DNA from: Pyrinomonadaceae bacterium
GTDB lineage: Bacteria > Acidobacteriota > Blastocatellia > Pyrinomonadales > Pyrinomonadaceae
Direction: 5' to 3'
DNA length: 64,000 bases
NCBI GenBank assembly: GCA_017983495.1
Contig: JAGOBH010000003.1
Span: 397,405-461,404 of the forward strand
Part shown: piece by piece, positions 32,786 through 40,623 of the stretch
Layout of the letters: every line of letters starts with the position of its first letter
Numbering within the stretch: position 1 is the stretch's first letter
Position numbers and translations under genes: made by a program
The notes under the pieces: model-generated
What the model was told of the DNA's origin: nothing
Database searches by the model: none
What the model saw: the letters and a program-made list of their open reading frames with translations, nothing else

Positions 32786-33262
32786 TTACGACTGTATATG
32801 GGCTTCGACAAACCAGAGCAGTTTATCGATCGAGCGAGAGACTCCGGTGAACAGGTCGGCTGTGTCGGCATCGCCGAGTTCGTCCGTCGCATCAATGTCG
32901 GCACGTACTTTTTTGCCAAAGTCAGCAAGGACATTAGATAGTGCCTCGACATGGTCGGGGCCGTCGGTGATCTCAAGTGGATATTCGGCAAGAGTCGAAT
33001 TCTGAGCGGCGGCGCGGACCGTGCCAACTGCGGTACCGCCAAGCGTTGTGACGCGTTCGGCAATGTCGTCAACGATCGGGTCGAGTTCGGTCGCCACGCG
33101 GTCAAACAGTTCGTGTAGGGCGATGAAGTTCATTCCCTTCACGTTCCAGTGAGCCTGCTTAGCCTGCGACTTTAGGTCCGATGCGTCAGCCAGTCTTTGG
33201 TTGAGGATGGCAACGATTTTTTCGCGTTTTCCCTTAGCAATATCGATTTTTGTATTGTGCAT
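32786..33262 (-). CDS. dps: Dps-type ferritin (DNA protection during starvation)
   Basis: 158 residues. The helix with LKSQAKQAHWNVKGMNFIALHELFDRVATELDPIVDDIAERVTTLGG carries the Dps ferroxidase residues (His, and Asp/Glu across the subunit interface). Dps dodecamers oxidise Fe(II) with peroxide and store iron, sometimes coating DNA. The gene has GGAG five bases before its ATG and a strong promoter overlapping a PerR-like box. Assignment is secure. Confidence 0.93.
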   Translation of the reverse strand: MHNTKIDIAKGKREKIVAILNQRLADASDLKSQAKQAHWNVKGMNFIALHELFDRVATELDPIVDDIAERVTTLGGTAVGTVRAAAQNSTLAEYPLEITDGPDHVEALSNVLADFGKKVRADIDATDELGDADTADLFTGVSRSIDKLLWFVEAHIQS

Positions 33263-33279
33263 AATTTCTCCATTTAGGA

Positions 33280-33316
33280 TTAGAATAATTCTAAACTAGT
33301 TGTTACGGTCTGTCAA
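33280..33316 (-). promoter_or_regulatory. dps promoter with PerR/Fur-like operator
   Basis: Minus strand: -35 TTGACA (33311-33316), 17-bp spacer, -10 TAGAAT (33288-33293). The palindrome TTAGAATAATTCTAA (33280-33294) covers the -10; it has the 7-1-7 layout of a PerR box (TTATAATNATTATAA) and differs at two positions. Binding there would block RNA polymerase, so peroxide-induced derepression is likely. The regulator is not in the window. Confidence 0.75.
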
Positions 33317-33396
33317 TTGCGGGTGCCGACAAAGAAATCGCGATCCGCGGTCGGATATGCAAACTCAGTTATTTAAGCTTGAAATGAAAGGAACAA

Positions 33397-34095
33397 TTAC
33401 CTTGAGCCGCCCGGAGCTGAAAATACGTTGGGCCGGGAAGTTCGCACGTTCGACGCCCCGACTCCGCGGAAAAGCGGTGTGAAAACCCATTTCGAATGAT
33501 TCTCGATGCCGTAATATGCGATCACAGATTTGCTTCGACTCTGGCTTGCGACGCCAATGAACGGGGTGTTTTCTGTCAGGACCTCGGTGTCGCTGTCGTC
33601 CGGGTCGCTGACGTCGCCCTCAGTACCGGTATTGAGCGTATTGACTAGCACCAATGCGAATCGGTCAAAGGTCTGGCTCGGGTTTGCAGGCAAAAGGCCG
33701 CCATTGTATGTCTGAACACGCTTGGCAAATGGGCCCAGCGTCTGGGCGTCTGCCTTGATCAGCCGCCATCTTCCGTCTTCGCTCAGCGGGTCGACAGCGG
33801 CCGAAGCACGCAGGATCTGACGCTTTTTGGTGCCCTGAGGCAGGCCATCAAGCAACTCGTCCATGGAATTGGGCAGTTTTGATCCGCGGTAATATTCGAC
33901 ATATTGGCGGATCGCATCGGCGACCTCTTCGCCGCGACGGATGGATTCAAGCTCTTTTTCGCGTTGGACTGCTTGTTGAATGACGGGCGCGACGGCGAGC
34001 AGACCGATGGCAAACACGACCATCACTCCCATTACCGCGAGCAGCGTCATGCCGCGTTCGCTGATGTTATGGTCTGCCGTCGCCATCGTCATCAT
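33397..34095 (-). CDS. Type II secretion / type IV pilus pseudopilin-like protein
   Basis: 232 residues; earlier or later Met starts are possible (34095, 34092, 34086). The N-terminus has a prepilin-like site, ERG followed by MTLLAVMGVMVVFAIGLLAVAPVIQQ, then a soluble domain. The usual Glu at position +5 after the cleavage Gly is missing, which is unusual but found in some minor pseudopilins (GspK-like). It overlaps the PilP-like gene by about 20-29 bp and is the last gene of the pilN-pilO-pilP set. It is probably a minor pseudopilin. Confidence 0.7.
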   Translation of the reverse strand: MMTMATADHNISERGMTLLAVMGVMVVFAIGLLAVAPVIQQAVQREKELESIRRGEEVADAIRQYVEYYRGSKLPNSMDELLDGLPQGTKKRQILRASAAVDPLSEDGRWRLIKADAQTLGPFAKRVQTYNGGLLPANPSQTFDRFALVLVNTLNTGTEGDVSDPDDSDTEVLTENTPFIGVASQSRSKSVIAYYGIENHSKWVFTPLFRGVGASNVRTSRPNVFSAPGGSR

Positions 34096-35155
34096 CTACG
34101 TCCTTTTTGTCCGTCGGATTTCGGTTCGCCGGCTGCGGCGGTACATACCGCGGGATATTGTTCGGGATTCCGGGAATATCGCCTTGCGGGATATTTCCCG
34201 GGTTAAATGGCTGAAATCCAGGATCCGGGAAACCCTGATTTGGGCGGCCCGCAGGTACTCCGGGATTGGTTCCGGCAGTGGCGGATGGTTTAACGATCGC
34301 CAGCGGGTGCTTGAACCCGAGCGAGGTATCCTCAAAAACGACCTGCGTTGATGAAATATTAACGAGCCGGAACCGACCGCCGAGCACATCGTTAAGTCTG
34401 GCACCGAAAGGCGTGGTCTTGCCGGTTTCCAGGAAATAGGCGGTGTCATTGTTGTACCGCTTGCGGGCGATCATGCCGATGTATTGGAAACCGGGCCGCG
34501 GCGGTGCCTGGACCTGAAACATCGCCTGATTGGAGTATTTCTTACCGTCCGGTGTCTGGACGATGATCTGTCTCGGGCCCTCCTGAGCGATGAAATTGGG
34601 CGGAATGTCGGCAACGAGCTTTTGGGCGTTGATAAACGTTGTCGGCAGTTCGCTTTGACTAAAGTAGATGCGAGATTCGGGCGTAAACCTGTCACCATTG
34701 ACCTCAAGCCTAAAACCCTTCGATCCGGCATAAACGGTCTGCGGCTGCATAAATGCAACCATCAACTCGGGCGTCGGTGTCGGCACCGGAGTCTTGATCT
34801 CGATCGGTGGAGCCGGCGTCGGAACGTATGGCGTCGGGACCGGCGGTTCGTAGAAAGCAAAGATATTACGGCCTGCGTCCGGAGCGTACGCGTTGCCGGG
34901 ACGATATTCGATCGGCGTAGTTTGATAGGCAAAATTCTGATCGTCAACGCTCGGCATCGTCACGGCAGGACGATTGGCTGCAGGCGTCGAGCCGGCCTTT
35001 GGGGTCGGCGTCGCCTTTGCCGTAGCCGACGAACTCCGGCCAAACAGGCTGCCGCCAAAGGCGAAATACAGAGCCATCAAGGCGAGCAGGCCGAGCAGGC
35101 CGGCCGCGATGAGCTTGTTTCGTTCTGTCGTAGATCGTATCGGTATTACTGCCAT
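34067..35155 (-). CDS. PilP/GspC-like inner-membrane protein with an IPT/TIG domain
   Basis: 362 residues. A single N-terminal membrane helix (15-35) is followed by a Thr/Pro-rich linker (40-130). Residues about 133-216 look like an IPT/TIG immunoglobulin fold (VYAGSKGFRLEVNGDRFTPE ... PRQIIVQTPDGKKYSN). Residues about 222-290 (FQYIGMIARKRYNNDTAYFL ... GARLNDVLGGRFRLVNISST) match the PilP/GspC homology region that links the inner-membrane platform to the secretin. A TIG domain in this position is unusual. The gene lies 12 bp after pilO. Confidence 0.7.
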   Translation of the reverse strand: MAVIPIRSTTERNKLIAAGLLGLLALMALYFAFGGSLFGRSSSATAKATPTPKAGSTPAANRPAVTMPSVDDQNFAYQTTPIEYRPGNAYAPDAGRNIFAFYEPPVPTPYVPTPAPPIEIKTPVPTPTPELMVAFMQPQTVYAGSKGFRLEVNGDRFTPESRIYFSQSELPTTFINAQKLVADIPPNFIAQEGPRQIIVQTPDGKKYSNQAMFQVQAPPRPGFQYIGMIARKRYNNDTAYFLETGKTTPFGARLNDVLGGRFRLVNISSTQVVFEDTSLGFKHPLAIVKPSATAGTNPGVPAGRPNQGFPDPGFQPFNPGNIPQGDIPGIPNNIPRYVPPQPANRNPTDKKDVDDDDGDGRP

Positions 35156-35167
35156 TTCGCCTGAATA

Positions 35168-36082
35168 TTATTGAGTGACGCCCGTGGTCACCATCGGAGC
35201 GTAATTTGCCCTTCGGAAATATGCCGCCATTTCAAGATTAAGTGCTACGACCTGGCCGTGCGTTTTGCCCTTAGGATTTGCCGACGTCGGTTGTCCCTGA
35301 GGTTGGCCTGCTGCGGGGTTTCCCGGGCCGCCCTGAAATGCCGCCAGATTAGGGTCGACGGGAACTCCCGCCTTGGTGGCCGGCGGTGCTCCCGGGTTAG
35401 GCTTATCGGTCTCGCTGTCCGAAGGCTCAAGCTCGATAGTACTGATGATCACAAATTCGTTACCGGTCTCGATGTCGCGAATAAAACGGCGAAGATTCTG
35501 ATACGGCCCCTCGACGGTCATCGTCACATAAACGCCGGGGAAAAGGCTGCGATAGCGTGCACGTCCGCGTTCCTCATCGGATTCGGCGTCTTTGTTTTGG
35601 TCGGGAGCTTCGAGTGTCTGATAGTCAGGGCCGGTCGTATTGGTCAGGCCGTATGCATTGATAAGGCTGTTAATGCGCTGGTATAGCGTGGAACGGCCGT
35701 TGATCGCCGGCGGCAAAAATCGCGTTTCAAAATCATCAACACTCGTCAGAAGCTTCGCGACCTGCTCCTCGGTCGATGTGATCTCGCCGTATTTGGTCAT
35801 GGCGGACATCTTTTCCGCCTCAAGCCGGTCTGCCTCAGAGCGGTTGCGGGCCAGTTCGCGATTAGAGGGCACGACCAGGAGCATATAGACCATGATCGCG
35901 ACCGTCAGGGCAAGTGCCCCTGCGGCGACGGCTCCGATCTCGAACGGCCCCCACATTCCGCCGGCAACTTTCCGCGGACGCCGGGCCAGTACCTCAGGAG
36001 TGACCTCGGCGATGTTCGTAGGTTGCGGCGCTTCGATCAGCACTTCCCCCGACTCAACAATAACGGTCTCATTTTCAGACAT
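35168..36082 (-). CDS. pilO: PilO-like pilus/secretion assembly protein
   Basis: 304 residues. One membrane helix (about 50-72: GAVAAGALALTVAIMVYMLL) is followed by a coiled coil (ELARNRSEADRLEAEKMSAM) and a ferredoxin-like domain (VYVTMTVEGPYQNLRRFIRDIETGNEFVIISTIELE), the layout of PilO. The C-terminal linker is Pro/Gly/Gln-rich. It pairs with PilN: the start codon shares one base with the pilN stop (TAATG). Together they form the inner-membrane alignment complex of type IV pili or a type II system. Confidence 0.85.
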   Translation of the reverse strand: MSENETVIVESGEVLIEAPQPTNIAEVTPEVLARRPRKVAGGMWGPFEIGAVAAGALALTVAIMVYMLLVVPSNRELARNRSEADRLEAEKMSAMTKYGEITSTEEQVAKLLTSVDDFETRFLPPAINGRSTLYQRINSLINAYGLTNTTGPDYQTLEAPDQNKDAESDEERGRARYRSLFPGVYVTMTVEGPYQNLRRFIRDIETGNEFVIISTIELEPSDSETDKPNPGAPPATKAGVPVDPNLAAFQGGPGNPAAGQPQGQPTSANPKGKTHGQVVALNLEMAAYFRRANYAPMVTTGVTQ

Positions 36083-36702
36083 TATTGAACACCTCCCGTC
36101 AGGTTTTGAGCCACATCCGAAGCAGTTGACGAATAACCGTAACCCGGCGAATAGATAAGCCTCAGTGTGTACTCGGTAAAGGTCATCCGTTCGTTCTTCT
36201 GCAGGTCCTGACCGCGAAGTTCAGCTTGGAACATGCCAGAATTATGCATGTTGTCGATCATGGTCATGACGGCAGGATAGTCGCGGCTGAGCACGCTGAA
36301 TTCGAGCTCGGCCTTGGGCCGGTCGCCTTCGTTATAGATATTTTGTACCGAAATGCGGGAAGCACTTACACCGCCGGGCAAGACAGCTTCGAGGTCGGCA
36401 AACAGCCGCGACCAGCCGAACGTCTTATTGGCGACCAGCTTGTGCGAAGCAGTAAGAATGGCCTTCTGCTCAGGCGTTAACTGTTGCTGGACCTTTTCGC
36501 CTTCGCCCTTGAGCTGCTTTATCTCTGCCTCGGTCCGAGCATTCTGTTCGGCAAGCAGTTTGTTGTTATCTGAGTTTTGCTTGAGATACGCAAGGCTGAC
36601 GACGAGTCCGACGATCGCCGCAAACAGCATTAGAGCTGAGAGCAGGTACGGAAACGCCCGGCTGCGAAAGGGTTTAGTGGATAGATTGAGATCTGTTATC
36701 AC
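36082..36702 (-). CDS. pilN: PilN-like pilus/secretion assembly protein
   Basis: 206 residues from GTG at 36702; the first residues VITDLNLSTKPFRSR are the typical PilN start (...INLLP-like motif replaced by DLNLSTKPF). A membrane helix (about 17-38) and a coiled-coil segment (NNKLLAEQNARTEAEIKQLKGEG) come before a ferredoxin-like domain. The frame upstream to 36774 is not like PilN. No pilM lies upstream, and no pilQ downstream, so the operon is split in this genome or uses other partners. Confidence 0.8.
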   Translation of the reverse strand: MITDLNLSTKPFRSRAFPYLLSALMLFAAIVGLVVSLAYLKQNSDNNKLLAEQNARTEAEIKQLKGEGEKVQQQLTPEQKAILTASHKLVANKTFGWSRLFADLEAVLPGGVSASRISVQNIYNEGDRPKAELEFSVLSRDYPAVMTMIDNMHNSGMFQAELRGQDLQKNERMTFTEYTLRLIYSPGYGYSSTASDVAQNLTGGVQ

Positions 36703-37143
36703 CGTGAAATTAGTTCTGAAATACAAGTAAATCTGCCCGTGCCGACCGCTTTGGACAAAGAAAAAGTCTAACACGAGTAGGCCGCTCTTGTCTCACACGC
36801 CGAACGCCGGGAAAAGGTTGCAGTTTCCGACGATTTTCAAGCACTTTTCATTAGTTATGATGCAGTTTTTATGATCGGGGTAGCTATCGTATTGAAAGAT
36901 ATAGATAGAGGCAACTCCCGGCACGGCATATTGAGCGTTTGTGGTTTTAACATATGTGCGAAATGCGGACATAAAGCGACGATATCTGCGGAAAGTACAC
37001 GATATGGGCCGTGCCGCTGTGCGGGAACGTCGGAAACAAAGGGTTTAGGCAATGGAACGACACGTGCGATACAAAACAGTGTTAAAAGGAATAGCTTAAT
37101 TTGCCGAGAGATTTTCTTGGCCTGAAATGATAAGGGGGAAAAT
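36703..37143. other. Divergent intergenic region without recognised gene
   Basis: 441 bp between the pilN GTG and the repeat-protein ATG. It contains a possible 84-codon frame on the plus strand (36871-37125), which I do not believe because it lacks a ribosome site and any family feature. It presumably holds the promoters of both flanking genes; none stands out. Confidence 0.4.
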
Positions 37144-38514
37144 ATGAGATCGAGAAATACATACTCAGTTTTTACAGTCTTTACAGCATTGTTGATCGTT
37201 GTGCTGGGCGCGGGCGTAGCGTTCGGGCAGGGCAAGGGCCGTGGCGGCGACAAGGGCGGCGGTGATAAACGCGGTGGAGGACAGGCGGATCAGTCGCGTG
37301 GCCAGAACAAAAGGGACGACAGAGAGCAGCGACAAGATCGTCCGCAGGCTCAGCGTGAGCAGCGGCAAGATCGTCCGCAGGCTCAGCGTGAGCAGCGACA
37401 GGACCGCCCGCAGGTCCAGCGTGAACAGCAGCGTCAGGACCGCCCGCAGGCCCAGCGTGAGCAACAGCGTCAGGATCGCCCGCAGGCTCAGCGTGAGCAA
37501 CAGCGTCAGGATCGCCCGCAGGCCCAGCGTGATCAGCAGCGTCAGGAAGTCCAACGTGAACAGTATAAGCAGTGGCCGAATCGTGTCGAGCGTGACGACG
37601 ACCGCGACGATAGTCGCCGGGGAAGACGTGATGATCGAAATTCGCGACGTCAGGTTGAGCAGGCTGCTCCCTGGAACAACGGGTGGCCGAATAACTATGG
37701 TGCCCAACGCAGCCGTGAGGTGCATGAGCGAAATGCCGCACGCAAAGCCTGGAAGAGCGAGGAAAGAGAACTTCGTCGGTACCGCAGCTACGACCGATCA
37801 AACGATAGTCGATATCAGCCGTATTTGAGCACAACTCCGGCGGCCCGCTACTACGTTAACGATCCTTATACGAATCAGTATCAGACCTATCCGGTTCATC
37901 AACGTGCAAATATCCTGCGTAGCGTGATCTCGATGGTTTTTGGTTCAAATTCGGGTTATGGCGACAACTACTACCCGCAGAATCAAATTTCGTACGGCTA
38001 TAATACGTACGACCAGGGATACTACGGTGGCAGTCGCTATTCGGATTATCCGCAATACCAGTACCAGAGTTATGCGGCCGAGCCTTATTACTACAGCTAT
38101 CAGCCGTACAGCGATATCTATTACCCACAGAACTCAGGTGATCAATATTCGCAGAATGGCTATATGGGATACATGCAACCGGGCTATTACAGCGACTCCT
38201 CGCTGGGCGGCGGATATGCTCCGCAGCAATACAGCAGCCTGCTCGCACTCGGCTACGATCAGGGTTATAACGACGGCCTCGCAGCACGGCGTGCGGGTTA
38301 CAGTGATCAGTATTATTCGGATCCGTATGCTTATGAGAATTCGAACTACGTTCCTTACTCATACAGCGTCGGCACAAATCGTCGAAGCCTGAGCGACGGA
38401 TACGAGCTTGGCTACGATGATGCCTATTACGATCAGCGTGGAAACGACAGTTATCAGAACGGTAATTTCGATCTGGTAAGTATGTTGATCTCAACTGCTC
38501 TACAAATGTTCTAG
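37144..38514 (+). CDS. Secreted Gln/Arg-rich repeat protein with Tyr-rich C-terminus
   Basis: 456 residues; AGGGGG lies just upstream of the ATG. A signal peptide (about 1-28, ending AFGQ) is followed by a Gly/Lys-rich stretch and then, from about residue 62, six tandem repeats: three of 11 residues (QRQDRPQAQRE) and three of 12 (QQRQDRPQAQRE). A charged Arg/Asp segment follows. Residues 230-450 are very rich in Tyr, Gln, Ser and Asn (for example YGYNTYDQGYYGGS) and end with two related motifs (GYDQGYNDGLAARRAGY and GYELGYDDAYYDQ). It is probably disordered outside the cell, perhaps a matrix, envelope or adhesive protein. Function unknown. Confidence 0.75.
   Translation: MRSRNTYSVFTVFTALLIVVLGAGVAFGQGKGRGGDKGGGDKRGGGQADQSRGQNKRDDREQRQDRPQAQREQRQDRPQAQREQRQDRPQVQREQQRQDRPQAQREQQRQDRPQAQREQQRQDRPQAQRDQQRQEVQREQYKQWPNRVERDDDRDDSRRGRRDDRNSRRQVEQAAPWNNGWPNNYGAQRSREVHERNAARKAWKSEERELRRYRSYDRSNDSRYQPYLSTTPAARYYVNDPYTNQYQTYPVHQRANILRSVISMVFGSNSGYGDNYYPQNQISYGYNTYDQGYYGGSRYSDYPQYQYQSYAAEPYYYSYQPYSDIYYPQNSGDQYSQNGYMGYMQPGYYSDSSLGGGYAPQQYSSLLALGYDQGYNDGLAARRAGYSDQYYSDPYAYENSNYVPYSYSVGTNRRSLSDGYELGYDDAYYDQRGNDSYQNGNFDLVSMLISTALQMF
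37327..37533 (+). repeat. In-gene tandem repeat, 3 x 33 bp then 3 x 36 bp
   Basis: Units start at 37327, 37360 and 37393 (33 bp each) and at 37426, 37462 and 37498 (36 bp each). The second set gained one Gln codon (CAG or CAA) per unit. Synonymous changes between units show that the copies are not all recent. A partial unit continues to about 37560. Repeat number can vary by slippage, changing protein length without a frameshift because both unit sizes are multiples of three. Confidence 0.9.
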
Positions 38515-38535
38515 ATCAGAATTAGAACAGTAAAG

Positions 38536-38567
38536 ATGCGGCAGCTATCGAATGGCTGCCGCATTTT
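38536..38567. terminator. Terminator between the repeat protein and the diguanylate cyclase
   Basis: ATGCGGCAGC at 38536-38545 pairs with GCTGCCGCAT at 38555-38564 around a 9-base loop, followed by TTT. It lies between two convergent genes and could serve both. Confidence 0.75.
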
Positions 38568-38602
38568 CGCGTCAGGAAATAAGCTGATCTGCTTTGCGGC
38601 GG

Positions 38603-39535
38603 TCAAGCACGGCGTGGCGGAAGATGGCGATTGAGCTCTTCTTCCGTCATATCACGGTATGCGGCGACACGGTTGCGTCCCTCGCGTTTTGCACGGTAGA
38701 GAGCCGAATCGGCCATTTCGACCAATTCGATCGGGTCGCTGGAATCGTCGGGAAACGAGGCAACGCCTATACTTACGGTAATGTGATGTGTCAATGATTC
38801 TTGTCCGGGTCGGACAACGCTGAACTCGCGTTCGGCAATGCTTGCACGCATTCGTTCGGCTGCAACCAGAGCCTGCGGCATCTCAGCATCCAGCAGGAAC
38901 GCAGCAAATTCGTCGCCGCCAAAGCGTGCCGCCGCATCACCGCTGCGGAGATTGATCATTATTGAATACCCGATCTCCTCGATCGTTTTGCTGCCGGTCA
39001 GGTGGCCAAAATTGTCATTGACCGCCTTGAAATAATCGCCGTCCATCATCAGCACGCAAAACGGACGATTTTCGGCGGTTGCCCTGCTTGCCTCACGCCG
39101 GAGTTCGGAAAAGAACGAGCGGCTCGAAAGCAACCCAGTCAGGTCGTCGTGCGAGATCAGGCGATGGATCTGACGCTGATATTCACGGTCGATCTCGTCG
39201 AGCAGTTCGAACCGAAGGATCGTGTCGCCGATCGATATCTTGTCGCCGTTCGTGAGTTTTGCGGTGGTAATACGATGGCCGTTAAGAAATGTGCCGTTTC
39301 GCGAATTGAGGTCTGAGAGAATGAAATCGGGATTGTTGTTGCCCGGTACAGCCTCGGTGGCGACACGGGCATGCTGACGCGATACCTGTGAATCGTTAAC
39401 GCGTACGTCTGCCTCAAGAGCACGCCCGAGAATTACCTCTTCGCGTTCGAGCGGTATCGGGACGGCGATCAACTCTCCGCTCAGAAATACGAGAGCGGGT
39501 CGGAGGTCGCGGCGTGTTATGACGGTATCGTTCAT
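38603..39535 (-). CDS. FHA domain diguanylate cyclase
   Basis: 310 residues from ATG at 39535; an upstream frame to 39769 is not protein-like. An FHA domain (about 25-125) has the core GRALEADVRVNDSQVSRQHARV and SDLNSRNGTFLNG, which bind phosphothreonine. A GGDEF domain follows: residues SHDDLTGLLSSRSFF, GDYFKAVNDNFGH, then FGGDEFAAF. RSGD lies five residues before GGDEF, the normal I-site for c-di-GMP product inhibition. It probably makes c-di-GMP when the FHA domain binds a phosphorylated partner; a Ser/Thr kinase is encoded at 58.9-61.3 kb. Confidence 0.93.
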   Translation of the reverse strand: MNDTVITRRDLRPALVFLSGELIAVPIPLEREEVILGRALEADVRVNDSQVSRQHARVATEAVPGNNNPDFILSDLNSRNGTFLNGHRITTAKLTNGDKISIGDTILRFELLDEIDREYQRQIHRLISHDDLTGLLSSRSFFSELRREASRATAENRPFCVLMMDGDYFKAVNDNFGHLTGSKTIEEIGYSIMINLRSGDAAARFGGDEFAAFLLDAEMPQALVAAERMRASIAEREFSVVRPGQESLTHHITVSIGVASFPDDSSDPIELVEMADSALYRAKREGRNRVAAYRDMTEEELNRHLPPRRA

Positions 39536-39747
39536 CGAAAAGTGGGTGGGACGAGCCACAAGATAGGATACCCTATTTTCACGGTCGAATTCTACAAAAT
39601 ACTCTACTTTTTTCCAGGTCTCAGAATGGGGGCAAAGGATGTCTAAGTTGAACAAAATATTGAAATAACAAATGTATTCGGTATATGTAATTAGGGAGTT
39701 TTGCCGTCCGCCGAAAATCAGCGACGAGAACCGCTCGAGCCAACTTG

Positions 39748-40623
39748 ATGTCCAAACTTCGAACAACAAAAAAAGACCCGAATTTGATATTTGACGTTGG
39801 GCTGCATCGTGGCCAGGACACGGATTATTATCTTAAAAGAGGATTTCGCGTGGTCGCCTTTGAGGCCGACCCGGACAATGCTGCGTTTTGCCGAAACCGA
39901 TTTGGCGACGCGATCGCGGATGGGCGACTTACAATAGTCGAAGGTGCCATCACCGAGAGTTGTATAAAGAACGGAAACGAAAAAGTCGTAAAATTCTACC
40001 GCAACGAGCATCACACGCTGTGGGGAAGCACCTCGGACGACTGGGCGGTCAGAAACGAGGTAATGGGAACGACCAACGAGATCATCAGCGTCCGGGCGAC
40101 CGATTTTGCTGAGGAAATAGAACGTCATGGCGTACCGCATTATCTCAAGGCTGATATCGTCGGGTCAGAGACCGTATGTCTGCGAGCGATGCTGCAATTC
40201 GAAAACAAGCCCGATTACCTTTCGATCCGCTCAGAGAAGCTCGTGTTTCGGAAACTCGAATATGAATTCGACCTGCTTGAGCAACTCGGATATGACGGCT
40301 TTAAGGCCATCAAACAGGATTTCGACCACATCAAAGGCGTTCTACCGACGGGTGAAACTGATTACGTTTTTGAAGAAGGCGGTTCGGGTCCTTTCGCTGA
40401 AGAGACACGCGGTGAATGGAAGTCGCGTACGGATGTTCTCCGTGACTATCGGACAGTATTTGTAAAATACTGGTTATTTGGCGACTATTCATACCTCATT
40501 CAGACCGAACGCGGCCGTAAGTTCATCGCCACGATGGAGCGATTTGTCCGCCGATCGATCCCCGGCTGGTACGACACACATGCCCGACATAGTTCATTGA
40601 AACAAGGTGGAGCGGGCAAATGA
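39748..40623 (+). CDS. FkbM-family methyltransferase
   Basis: 291 residues from ATG at 39748 (TTG at 39745 is adjacent). AdoMet-binding motif NLIFDVGLHRGQDTDYYLKRGFRVVAFEADP. Such enzymes O-methylate sugars or other small acceptors; here the surroundings favour a polysaccharide sugar. The stop overlaps the next start (ATGA), so it is coupled with the flippase gene. It is the first gene of the EPS locus. Confidence 0.85.
   Translation: MSKLRTTKKDPNLIFDVGLHRGQDTDYYLKRGFRVVAFEADPDNAAFCRNRFGDAIADGRLTIVEGAITESCIKNGNEKVVKFYRNEHHTLWGSTSDDWAVRNEVMGTTNEIISVRATDFAEEIERHGVPHYLKADIVGSETVCLRAMLQFENKPDYLSIRSEKLVFRKLEYEFDLLEQLGYDGFKAIKQDFDHIKGVLPTGETDYVFEEGGSGPFAEETRGEWKSRTDVLRDYRTVFVKYWLFGDYSYLIQTERGRKFIATMERFVRRSIPGWYDTHARHSSLKQGGAGK

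Noticed and set aside
36871..37125. 84-codon open frame in the pilN/repeat-protein spacer
   Set aside because: No ribosome binding site and no recognisable domain.
37327..37533. 33/36-bp periodic repeat as CRISPR array
   Set aside because: Units are contiguous, coding and differ by synonymous changes; there are no spacers and no cas genes.
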